Origin: Oscillospiraceae bacterium
Lineage (GTDB): Bacteria; Bacillota_A; Clostridia; Oscillospirales; JAAYXM01
Direction: 5' to 3'
Assembly: GCA_017532355.1 (NCBI GenBank)
Contig: JAFXJK010000040.1
Span: 1 to 40,474 of the forward strand
DNA length: 40,474 nt
Shown here: in pieces, positions 33,931 to 40,474 of the stretch
How positions within the stretch are numbered: position 1 is the first letter of the stretch
Layout: every line of letters begins with the position of its first letter
Translations under genes and position numbers: made by a program
Notes under the pieces: generated by a model
What the model saw: only the letters and a program-made list of their open reading frames with translations
What the model was told of the DNA's origin: nothing
Database searches by the model: none

Positions 33931-33964
33931 AAAAAGCCTGTACTCCTTTGAGTACAGGCTTTTT
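33931..33964. terminator. Bidirectional terminator
   Basis: A perfect 15-bp stem (33931-33945 with 33950-33964) with A and T tracts lies between the phosphoesterase and the convergent alpha/beta hydrolase. Confidence 0.9.
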
Positions 33965-33967
33965 AAC

Positions 33968-34693
33968 TTAATAATACTTTTCTACAAATTCAATAATCGG
34001 ATTCGGGTCAGAGAGACCGTGCGGATGATGGTCGCAGCCCGGCTTTATAATTTCAAGAAGCGGAAGTTCCGCCTTTTTATACATACTCGCAAAATGCTCG
34101 CCGTTTTCGCAATAAGGAACAACCGTATCGGAATCACCTGAGACAATACAAAGCGGAATTTTTGACTCAACCACTTTATGGGCAACATCAATCGGATTGT
34201 TGCGGAAGTTCAGCATTTCAGAGAGTGTCATTCCCCTCTGCTCGACAAACTGGTCTATAAAATTCGTCTCCGCCTTGCCTACCGCAAACGGACAGCTTAA
34301 GAAATTCATAACAGGCGCATCAATATACAGCGCCGCTACATACTGTGGATGCTCCGCAGCAAAATAAACAGCCTGCATTCCGCCACAGCTCATTCCTACC
34401 GGAACGCATTTTTCATGAAGCCCGAACTCAGATATCAAAAACTCTACAAAACGAGGTCTTACCTCGTCATCGGACGCAAGATTCCAACGGCTCTCCGTTT
34501 CGATATGCGCAAGATAATATCCGCGTTTTACCATCTCAACTTCAAAATTCGGGAATGCGCCGAAATACTCTGTTTTATAGAGCCACTTTTTGTCCGGAAG
34601 TGGATTTTGAGGACAAATCAGAATACAGTTTCTTCCCTCAAATTCAAAATCAAGTCTCTTAAGCCCTTCCCAAACACTTTCCGTAGTCTTCAT
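33968..34693 (-). CDS. Alpha/beta hydrolase
   Basis: This 241-aa cytosolic hydrolase has the nucleophile elbow GMSCGG (S102), an acid residue in SGDSDTVVP (about 187-189), and a His in CDHHPHG (about 222-225). The pattern fits the prolyl-oligopeptidase/acetyl-esterase part of the superfamily. The N-terminal strand pair ICPQNPLPDKKWLYKTEYFGAF is the oxyanion region. GAGGG lies about 7 nt upstream of the ATG. It begins 12 nt after a femAB paralogue and is probably the last gene of that transcript. The substrate is unknown. Confidence 0.88.
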   Translation of the reverse strand: MKTTESVWEGLKRLDFEFEGRNCILICPQNPLPDKKWLYKTEYFGAFPNFEVEMVKRGYYLAHIETESRWNLASDDEVRPRFVEFLISEFGLHEKCVPVGMSCGGMQAVYFAAEHPQYVAALYIDAPVMNFLSCPFAVGKAETNFIDQFVEQRGMTLSEMLNFRNNPIDVAHKVVESKIPLCIVSGDSDTVVPYCENGEHFASMYKKAELPLLEIIKPGCDHHPHGLSDPNPIIEFVEKYY

Positions 34694-34705
34694 CTGATAC
34701 CCTCG

Positions 34706-35770
34706 CTACTTTGAAATTCTCGATTTCATAACTCCGATTTTTCGGACTATCGCACGGTAATTTGACTGGACACTCTCAATAATCTTCGCAGTACGCGGCT
34801 TAAAGAACATATCAAGCTTTCCGACGAAGTCGCACCTCTCACCTGCAAATCCCGCTTTGAAGCGGATAAGCCCGTCAAGCTGTGTTTTTTCCATATCTCC
34901 CGTGATACCGCGGAAATCGTAGATATTGCACTTGTTCTCAATCGTCCATTTAATCATTTCCCACTGCATCATATAGTTAGGCATACGGTTGCGCTCGCGG
35001 TTGCTGCTTGCACCATAGAGATACCAGACCTTATCGCCGTAAAGTATCGCGATAGCACCTGAGATGACCTGACCTTCGTACTCCATAAGATAAAGGCGAA
35101 GATTATCCGGAGCAAGAGCATCGTACATATCCTCAAAATACTTAAGACTTCTCGCCATAAACCCGTCACGGATTGCAGTTTCTTTCATTATCTCAACAAA
35201 AGCAGGCAAATCCTCTTTTGTTCCGATTCTCGAGGTTACACCTTTCTTTACAGAAAGCCGGACATTATAACGCGTTTTTGAATGGAATGACGCAAAAACC
35301 TCTTCCTCGTCACGACCGTTTATCGGAAGACGGAAAACGTATCTCGCCTGGAGATATTCCGGGCGGTGCTTCGTATTATTCACCGTAAAGCCTGCAGAAC
35401 AGAGTTCTGAAAGGTACGGGTCATCTTCGAGAATATCAGGGTCAATCGAGAGCTCGTATGCATTGTACTTCTCGCCGAGCTTTCTGCTTTCCGCAAGAAG
35501 CTCAAGGAGAGTTGCCGTATCACCGTCCGTCGTGACAGGACCACGAGGACAGTACATGTGCGTATATTTTGTTTTCGGAACGCGACTCGTCATAATAAGC
35601 ATACTTCCGAGAACGTTTCCGTCTTCATCCACAGACATAAACGCATCATACTTCCACGGTTTCTTGAACTCTGCCCATTTGAGAGACTTTACAAAATGTC
35701 CTCTCGGATGTCCTTTTACAAAAGCTTCGTATTTATTCGCCGTATTCTCATCGGTTACATACAGTATCAT
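34706..35770 (-). CDS. FemAB-family peptidoglycan aminoacyltransferase (paralogue 2)
   Basis: This 354-aa paralogue is close to the one at 861, sharing KGHPRGHFVKSLKWAEFK, HSKTRYNVRLSVKKG, WYLYGASSNRERNRMPNYMMQW and YDFRGITGD. It has the double-GNAT Fem fold without a coiled-coil arm. Its AAGG is 13 nt from the ATG, so translation may be modest. It lies between a third paralogue (37 nt upstream) and the hydrolase. Two adjacent Fem genes commonly add successive residues to one bridge, which is likely but not shown here. Confidence 0.9.
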   Translation of the reverse strand: MILYVTDENTANKYEAFVKGHPRGHFVKSLKWAEFKKPWKYDAFMSVDEDGNVLGSMLIMTSRVPKTKYTHMYCPRGPVTTDGDTATLLELLAESRKLGEKYNAYELSIDPDILEDDPYLSELCSAGFTVNNTKHRPEYLQARYVFRLPINGRDEEEVFASFHSKTRYNVRLSVKKGVTSRIGTKEDLPAFVEIMKETAIRDGFMARSLKYFEDMYDALAPDNLRLYLMEYEGQVISGAIAILYGDKVWYLYGASSNRERNRMPNYMMQWEMIKWTIENKCNIYDFRGITGDMEKTQLDGLIRFKAGFAGERCDFVGKLDMFFKPRTAKIIESVQSNYRAIVRKIGVMKSRISK

Positions 35771-35807
35771 ATCTCTTATTTCCTTCCCAAAAGCTTTCTT
35801 GCAAAAC

Positions 35808-36821
35808 CTAAAAGTGCAAAAGAGTTTTTATCTTTCTGTCTGTTTTTTTATCGTAGATTATGTCGATTCGTCCGACAAAAGAAACAAGCTCACCGCCAAA
35901 GCGCTTCTTAAAGCGGACAAGACCTTCTATCGGTTTGAGCTTATCAGCGCCGCCTGCAATACCGCGCATATCGTAAAGATAGCACCCGTTATCGCGCGAC
36001 CAACGCATCATTTCCCACTGCATAAGGAAGTTCGGCATAGTTTCCTTATACTCTTCACTGCTTCCTGCATACATGTGCCAGGTCTTCCCTGCACACGCAA
36101 TAAGCACAGAGCCTGCAATAGCGCGACCGCCACATTCAACCATAAATATCTTTACCATATCCTCACCGAGAAGATCATACATATCGTAAAAATACTTCTC
36201 TTCGCGTGCCGAAAATCCGTCACGCTTTGCGGTATCGGCAAGGAGCCTGCAAAACTCAGGGATATCCTCCCGAGTTCCCAGCCGGCAAGTAGCTTCGCTC
36301 TTCAGTGAAGCCCTTACGTTGTAACGAGCTTTTGAATGATAAGACGCCATAAGCTCGTCGTCAGTTTTGTTGACATCTATCCGATATACTGCAAAAGGCT
36401 GTAAGATGGCGTTCTCTTTCTCATTTTCGCCGATTTCAGCACCTTTTCTGTCAAAATAATTGAGCCAGACCTTATCCTCTGCCGTAATGTCCGGGTCGAT
36501 GGTAAGCTTATACGCCCCGATTTCTTCCGCTATCTTCTCTGCCTCTGCAAGAAGCTCAGAAAGCACCGATGTATTTTCTCTCGAGCACACAGGGCCTCTC
36601 GGTGCATAAAGGAAAGTCTTGTTGACACGCCTTACCTTCTCCTCAAAAAGAAGCATGACTCCCAGAACTTCACCCTCATCATCTTCGCACATCAAGGCAT
36701 AGCTCTTCTTTTCCCACTTGAACGTCTGCCATGAGAGCGACTGCATAAAATGACCGTTCTCGTGATTTTCGAGAAACTCATTATATCTTTCAAAATCGTC
36801 TTCAGAAACTCTTATTACCAT
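35808..36821 (-). CDS. FemAB-family peptidoglycan aminoacyltransferase (paralogue 3)
   Basis: This 337-aa protein is more diverged than the other two Fem proteins. Family motifs are HENGHFMQSLSWQTFK, HSKARYNVRASLKSE, WHMYAGSSEEYKETMPNFLMQW and YDMRGIAGG. The WYLYGASSN motif is changed to WHMYAGSSE, which may reflect a different amino-acyl donor or acceptor. GAGG precedes the ATG by 8 nt. It heads the leftward Fem-Fem-hydrolase operon from its own promoter (36855-36883). Confidence 0.88.
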   Translation of the reverse strand: MVIRVSEDDFERYNEFLENHENGHFMQSLSWQTFKWEKKSYALMCEDDEGEVLGVMLLFEEKVRRVNKTFLYAPRGPVCSRENTSVLSELLAEAEKIAEEIGAYKLTIDPDITAEDKVWLNYFDRKGAEIGENEKENAILQPFAVYRIDVNKTDDELMASYHSKARYNVRASLKSEATCRLGTREDIPEFCRLLADTAKRDGFSAREEKYFYDMYDLLGEDMVKIFMVECGGRAIAGSVLIACAGKTWHMYAGSSEEYKETMPNFLMQWEMMRWSRDNGCYLYDMRGIAGGADKLKPIEGLVRFKKRFGGELVSFVGRIDIIYDKKTDRKIKTLLHF

Positions 36822-36854
36822 AACGCATCCTCAAAACAAATATACTATTTGTTT

Positions 36855-36883
36855 ATTATACCATTTTTTATTATGATAAACAA
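36855..36883 (-). promoter_or_regulatory. Sigma-A promoter for the femAB pair
   Basis: On the minus strand TTGTTT (36878-36883), a 17-bp spacer and TATAAT (36855-36860) preceded by TGG. Confidence 0.65.
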
Positions 36884-36889
36884 GTATAA

Positions 36890-36920
36890 AAACTCCGCCC
36901 AAAGTCCTCGGGCGGAGTTT
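36890..36920 (-). terminator. Terminator after the creatininase gene
   Basis: An 11-bp stem AAACTCCGCCC / GGGCGGAGTTT (36890-36900 with 36910-36920) is followed by TTTTT on the minus strand. Confidence 0.85.
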
Positions 36921-36923
36921 ATT

Positions 36924-37724
36924 TTACTTATTCTTTCTGAAAGCTTCGAGCTTGTCAACGTATTCGCAGAGATTATCGACGATTTCGTTGCATATCTTTT
37001 CACCAAGTTCAAGTGTTGCACGCTCAGGAAGGCCCATAACGCCGACTTCGATTTCGTCGCGCTGACCGACTGTTTCAACGATAAAGCGCTCATCAAGCGG
37101 CTTTGTTCTCTTCTCGAACCAATCCTGATCAGTTCTCATCATCTTTGAGAAGTACTCTTCATCCATAACGATTTCGTCACGGACATCTTCCGGTGCCCAG
37201 TACATCATAAGAGCTGTTTCCATCATACCCGCGTGGAAGTCATGCTCAGGCTCCATAGCAAAGCCGGAAAGCCATGTCGGAGAAAGGTTCCAAGCCTCGA
37301 CGAGCGAGAGAGTAATCTTCTCTGCGATAGACTTATCACGGCGGAGAAGCATCTGAAGGCTGTTACGGAGTGCGTTGATGTTGTCTGTTCCCGCGTGTCC
37401 GAGAAAAACAATTACATTCTCAAAGCCCATTCTCACGAACTCTGAAACGATTTCACTTATGTAGAGACCGAATGTGTTCGGGCTCACATTAACTGTACCG
37501 AGAAGCTCACCACCCGAGAAGCAGTAGTTTACCGACGGTGCAACAACTGCGTTGAGGCGGTCGGCCGCAATCTCAAGCGGACGGGTTGCATTATGGATGT
37601 CAGTAGCAAGTGTAAGGTGATAACCGTGCTGCTCGACAACTCCTGTCGGGATGATGACAGTCTTTGTCTTTTCCATTGCTTCTTTCATTTCTTTTACTGT
37701 CATTCTTGACATAAAGTAAGCCAT
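36924..37724 (-). CDS. Creatininase-family amidohydrolase
   Basis: This 266-aa enzyme has the family's metal motifs: PTGVVEQHGYHL (E31, H33), TDIH (D42), GHAGTDNINAL, and DFHAGMMETAL with a late Glu ligand. The family includes creatinine amidohydrolase and formamide hydrolases of riboflavin/F420-type and mycofactocin pathways. The usual GNGGN motif reads GHAGT here, so creatinine is not a safe substrate guess. GGAGG precedes the ATG. It lies 19 nt downstream of the YhcH-type gene and shares its transcript. Confidence 0.85.
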   Translation of the reverse strand: MAYFMSRMTVKEMKEAMEKTKTVIIPTGVVEQHGYHLTLATDIHNATRPLEIAADRLNAVVAPSVNYCFSGGELLGTVNVSPNTFGLYISEIVSEFVRMGFENVIVFLGHAGTDNINALRNSLQMLLRRDKSIAEKITLSLVEAWNLSPTWLSGFAMEPEHDFHAGMMETALMMYWAPEDVRDEIVMDEEYFSKMMRTDQDWFEKRTKPLDERFIVETVGQRDEIEVGVMGLPERATLELGEKICNEIVDNLCEYVDKLEAFRKNK

Positions 37725-37743
37725 TTTCTATTCCTCCATCTAT

Positions 37744-38193
37744 TTAGTCAATCTTGACTTTTACTACTACTTTTTTGCACATTGCAGGCTCTTTTACAGC
37801 CATGCACGGACGGTGCAGATCCTCAGGATAGAACACCGCAAATCTGCGATCCTTGAGGATGAGGTTTTCTGTTTCAACCTCGTATATCCATGCATCTCCT
37901 GCTTCATTCTCCGTAACAAGCTTTTTCTCTGCTGTGGTGATTGGAGCCCAACCGATGAGCTCTTCCCCACCGTAAACAAACTGAATGTCGATATACTTCT
38001 TATGTGCCTCGGAGTTTTTCTGCTCTGCGCGAGTCTCAAACTCCTGAACATTATAGAAGAGATTTGCACCATCTACCTCATATCTTCCCGGCTCAACTTT
38101 TGAGAAATCCGTTTCCGCAAGAAGCTTGAGGCCATCATAAACTCTGCCGAGTCCCTTATAGTTTTTAAAGATTTCTATCTGGTCGAAAATCAT
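37744..38193 (-). CDS. YhcH/YjgK/YiaL (DUF386) cupin-like protein
   Basis: This 149-aa beta-sandwich protein resembles TabA/YhcH. Family segments are GRYEVDGANLFYNVQEFETR, EAHKKYIDIQFVYGGEE, and FYPEDLHRPCMAV, whose His residues bind metal in homologues. Relatives are linked to sialic acid or sugar catabolism and to biofilm, but the reaction here is unknown. ATG 38193 was chosen because AAGGA lies 8 nt upstream; a longer frame to 38262 runs through the promoter. It is cotranscribed with the creatininase gene. Confidence 0.85.
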   Translation of the reverse strand: MIFDQIEIFKNYKGLGRVYDGLKLLAETDFSKVEPGRYEVDGANLFYNVQEFETRAEQKNSEAHKKYIDIQFVYGGEELIGWAPITTAEKKLVTENEAGDAWIYEVETENLILKDRRFAVFYPEDLHRPCMAVKEPAMCKKVVVKVKID

Positions 38194-38233
38194 TGTGTTT
38201 CCTTCTTTTTTAATTTTTTTATTGCTTGTATTA

Positions 38234-38262
38234 ATTATAGAATATTTTACTCTGTGTGTCAA
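38234..38262 (-). promoter_or_regulatory. Consensus sigma-A promoter for the YhcH-creatininase pair
   Basis: On the minus strand TTGACA (38257-38262), a 17-bp spacer and TATAAT (38234-38239); both boxes perfect. It starts 21 bp after the glnA stop with no strong terminator between, so readthrough from glnA is possible. Confidence 0.8.
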
Positions 38263-38282
38263 GCCGCAAAAGGCTTTAATTT

Positions 38283-39707
38283 TTAAAGATTGTAATACTT
38301 GTCAAACTCTGCAGGATGCGGAATAGCCGCAAGCTCGCGAACCTCTGCCCTCTTTGTTGCGATGAAGTTATCAATAAGCTCCTTCGGGAACACTCCGCCT
38401 GCTGTCAGGTAGTCGTTATCGGCTTCAAGAGCGTCAAGCGCCTCATCAAGCGACGTCGGAAGATGCTTGAGTTTTGCTTTTTCTTCTTCCGGGAGATGGA
38501 AGAGGTTTACGTCGTACGGACCCCAGCCGTTCTCGTGCGGATCAATTTTGTTGATAACGCCGTCAATACCTGCCATGAGGATTGCCGCATAGCAAAAATA
38601 CGGATTACACGTAGCATCCGGGTTGCGAAGCTCAAAGCGACGGAGCTCAGGTGCTTTTGCATAAGCAGGGATTCGGATAACCGCACTTCTGTTAGAGGTC
38701 GCATATCCGACCGTTACGGGAGCTTCAAATCCCGGAACAAGGCGTTTGAAGGAGTTTGTGCTCGGGTTTGTTATAGCGCAGAGTGATGCGATATGCTTGA
38801 GAAGACCGCCCATAAAATAATGCGCTTCGCGGCTTAAGTTGGAATAACCGTTATCATCGGAGAAAACAGGCTTGCCGTCCTTTAAGAGGAGCATGTGAAC
38901 GTGCATACCGTTTCCTGCTTCGCCCATAACAGGCTTTGGCATAAAGGTAGCAGACATTCCGTGCTTTATCGCTACGTTGTGGATGATGTACGTAATCATC
39001 ATTGTTGCGTCAGCCATCTTGGACATCTGACCAAGCTCCGGCTCAATCTCAAACTGACCGCCTGCACCGACTTCCGGGTGGTGGTAGTTGAGCGCGATGC
39101 CTGCCTCGTCGATAAGCATACACATCTCGCTTCTTGCTTCATAGGAAACGTCAAACGGCTTTGCTATGTGGTAGTTCTTCTGCTTCGGAACAACGTTACC
39201 GAGACCTTCCACATCGCTGTTCCAATGAGCCTGAACGGCATCAAGGTTCATGCCGATTGAGTTGGGGCTTACCTTCCAGCCGACATTGTCAAAGAGATAG
39301 AACTCAAATTCAGGAAGAATGAGCATTGTATCTGCAATACCGCTCTTTTTGAGATACTCCTCTGCCGCAATGACTATATTTCTCGGATACTGTGCAAGAG
39401 GTCTGTTTTCAGGGTTATCTATAATCATAGCGTTACCCGTCATAGAGAGCGTCGGAATTTCGCAGAACGGGTCGATGACTGCGGTATCGGGGTCAGGAAT
39501 AAATACCATATCGCTCTTTTCAACCACAGCATAGCCGTAGTTTGAAGCATCAAAGCCGATACCGTTCTTCATTGTTTTTTCAGAAAAGTTTTTTGCCGGA
39601 ATCGTTACATGGCGAAACTGACCGTTGATATCAACCATCTTGAAATCAACCATTTTAATATTGTTTTCCTCAATGATTTTTAAAATGTCTTTTACTGTCT
39701 TTCCCAT
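38283..39707 (-). CDS. glnA: Type I glutamine synthetase
   Basis: This 474-aa enzyme makes glutamine from glutamate, ammonia and ATP. Active-site segments are PEFEFYLFD, GGQFEIEP, GNGMHVHM, NPSTNSFKRLVPGFEAP, NRSAVIRIP and ELRNPDATCNPY. The adenylylation Tyr of E. coli GlnA is F403 here (NLFHLP), so it is not controlled in that way. It is divergent from B. subtilis GlnA and longer than GSI-alpha enzymes. AAGGGAG precedes the ATG. It starts 20 nt after the upstream gene's stop, and no GlnR site or glnR gene is visible, so it probably shares a transcript with that gene. Confidence 0.93.
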   Translation of the reverse strand: MGKTVKDILKIIEENNIKMVDFKMVDINGQFRHVTIPAKNFSEKTMKNGIGFDASNYGYAVVEKSDMVFIPDPDTAVIDPFCEIPTLSMTGNAMIIDNPENRPLAQYPRNIVIAAEEYLKKSGIADTMLILPEFEFYLFDNVGWKVSPNSIGMNLDAVQAHWNSDVEGLGNVVPKQKNYHIAKPFDVSYEARSEMCMLIDEAGIALNYHHPEVGAGGQFEIEPELGQMSKMADATMMITYIIHNVAIKHGMSATFMPKPVMGEAGNGMHVHMLLLKDGKPVFSDDNGYSNLSREAHYFMGGLLKHIASLCAITNPSTNSFKRLVPGFEAPVTVGYATSNRSAVIRIPAYAKAPELRRFELRNPDATCNPYFCYAAILMAGIDGVINKIDPHENGWGPYDVNLFHLPEEEKAKLKHLPTSLDEALDALEADNDYLTAGGVFPKELIDNFIATKRAEVRELAAIPHPAEFDKYYNL

Positions 39708-39727
39708 TTTCTAACTCCCTTTCTTTT

Positions 39728-40474
39728 TTATATATTCCAGATTGGATTTCCTATTGCTATACGCAAATTCTCGGTTTCGTCAAAAATTTCCACGCGATAG
39801 AATTTGCAGTTTTCTACATCGTATTCAAAGAAATTCTCTGCATCGGGGTTTATTTTCTCTTCACGAACGATACCATTATCGTTTATAAGCAGCATTTTAT
39901 ATGTATGGTTATTTACCTTTACACTCTTATGGAAGTCGCCAACAAAAATCTCAAGAGTTTTTCCTGCAAACTCGCACACACCACCCATAGAGGTATCACC
40001 AATCGCCATCTTTATACCGACAGCACCACAGACAAAATCACCGACGCGGAACCTGGAAATGTATGATGATGCCTTCTTTTCCTCTGCATATACCGTAGTG
40101 AGGGCATCACATGACGGATTTAAGTGTCTGTCCTCTCCTGCCGTCGCAAAGAGGCGCTTTCCCAGCGCGAGAAGCTCGCACCAAAGCTCGTAACCGCTCT
40201 TTGTAAGCTCATCGTGAAGATCGCGATAAACTACCTCAAATCCGATTTCATCCTCGAAAAAGTACTCAAGCGGCTCTTTCGCATTCATAATCTGTTTCGG
40301 ATGCGGAAGAACGAAGAAACCGCCGTTCTCCTTTATAAAGCGGATAAGCTCGCACATCCTCGCACGCGTAAAATCAGGATAGATAAAGTGGCCGTCCCAA
40401 CCGCCCTCATACTCGTATTCGGAGAATGTTTCAAGAAGCATCTCGAGCGGCTTCGGGTCTGCAAAAATCATATT
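39728..40474 (-). CDS. PHP/CehA-type metallohydrolase, 3' part (cut by window edge)
   Basis: At least 247 codons are visible, with the frame open to base 40474, so the N-terminus is missing. PHP-like elements are GGFFVLPHPKQ and FATAGEDRHLN, equivalent to the HP and GSDAH metal motifs. A C-terminal beta domain with RVGDFVCGAVGIKMAIGD and MGGVCEFAGKTLEIFVGD resembles CehA/McbA-family enzymes. The first visible ATG (40471) is not preceded by an obvious Shine-Dalgarno within view. It is followed by glnA after 20 nt. Confidence 0.7.
   Translation of the reverse strand, partial: NMIFADPKPLEMLLETFSEYEYEGGWDGHFIYPDFTRARMCELIRFIKENGGFFVLPHPKQIMNAKEPLEYFFEDEIGFEVVYRDLHDELTKSGYELWCELLALGKRLFATAGEDRHLNPSCDALTTVYAEEKKASSYISRFRVGDFVCGAVGIKMAIGDTSMGGVCEFAGKTLEIFVGDFHKSVKVNNHTYKMLLINDNGIVREEKINPDAENFFEYDVENCKFYRVEIFDETENLRIAIGNPIWNI

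Noticed and set aside
38263..38282. AAGCC/GGCTT hairpin after glnA
   Set aside because: No T tract on the minus strand and it overlaps the next -35 box, so it was not called a terminator.

Overview
The window looks like the chromosome of an anaerobic, endospore-forming Firmicute of class Clostridia (Oscillospiraceae/Ruminococcaceae-like). The evidence is Gram-positive sigma-A promoters and Shine-Dalgarno sites, a darA-holB-ricT block, a YpeB germination protein, SLH-domain S-layer proteins, FemAB-type peptidoglycan aminoacyltransferases, and a large oxygen-sensitive Hdr/Flx flavin and iron-sulfur system. Genes are dense, and most transcripts end in clear hairpin terminators. No tRNA, rRNA, CRISPR array, insertion sequence or prophage was seen. 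These assignments rest on motifs read by eye; no database search was run.

Layout. 1-265: edge region with a consensus leftward promoter and at most a 27-aa ORF. 266-5316 (+): CBS-domain protein, FemAB transferase, alanine-racemase-like enzyme, then darA (c-di-AMP receptor), holB and ricT. 5326-6621 (-): D,D-carboxypeptidase. 6709-10016 (+): ComEA-like protein, OmpR-type response regulator, histidine kinase and a double-GerMN lipoprotein, an order recalling actinobacterial MtrA-MtrB-LpqB. 10076-14864: two divergent SLH proteins, the larger with six tandem Ig-like repeats. 14913-15978: a 72-aa protein divergent from a two-HTH XRE regulator, with three matching palindromes between them. 16021-20298 (-): heterodimeric ABC exporter plus Sfp-type PPTase. 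20450-20965 (+): small lipoprotein.

21008-29752 (-) is the centrepiece: nine tightly packed or overlapping genes in the order hdrB-hdrC-hdrA-flxD-flxC-flxB-flxA, then an SdhB-like iron-sulfur protein and a fumarate-reductase-type flavoprotein. It has one sigma-A promoter whose -10 box lies inside a perfect inverted repeat matching the redox regulator Rex, and one terminator. The inferred function is NADH oxidation by Flx, flavin-based bifurcation at HdrA to ferredoxin, and delivery of the other electrons to a soluble, anchor-less fumarate (or similar enoate) reductase. The flavoprotein keeps the fumarate reductase catalytic His/Glu/Arg/His/Arg set but has Asn where membrane FrdA has its FAD-linking His.

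30156-40474: ypeB (-) without sleB beside it; a lipoprotein, nfo (AP endonuclease IV) and a YfcE-like phosphodiesterase (+); then leftward genes for an alpha/beta hydrolase, two more FemAB transferases, a creatininase-family amidohydrolase, a YhcH/YjgK/YiaL protein, glutamine synthetase and the 3' part of a PHP-type metallohydrolase cut by the window edge. Cell-envelope themes recur throughout: three FemAB proteins, a racemase, a carboxypeptidase, S-layer proteins and an envelope-type two-component system.
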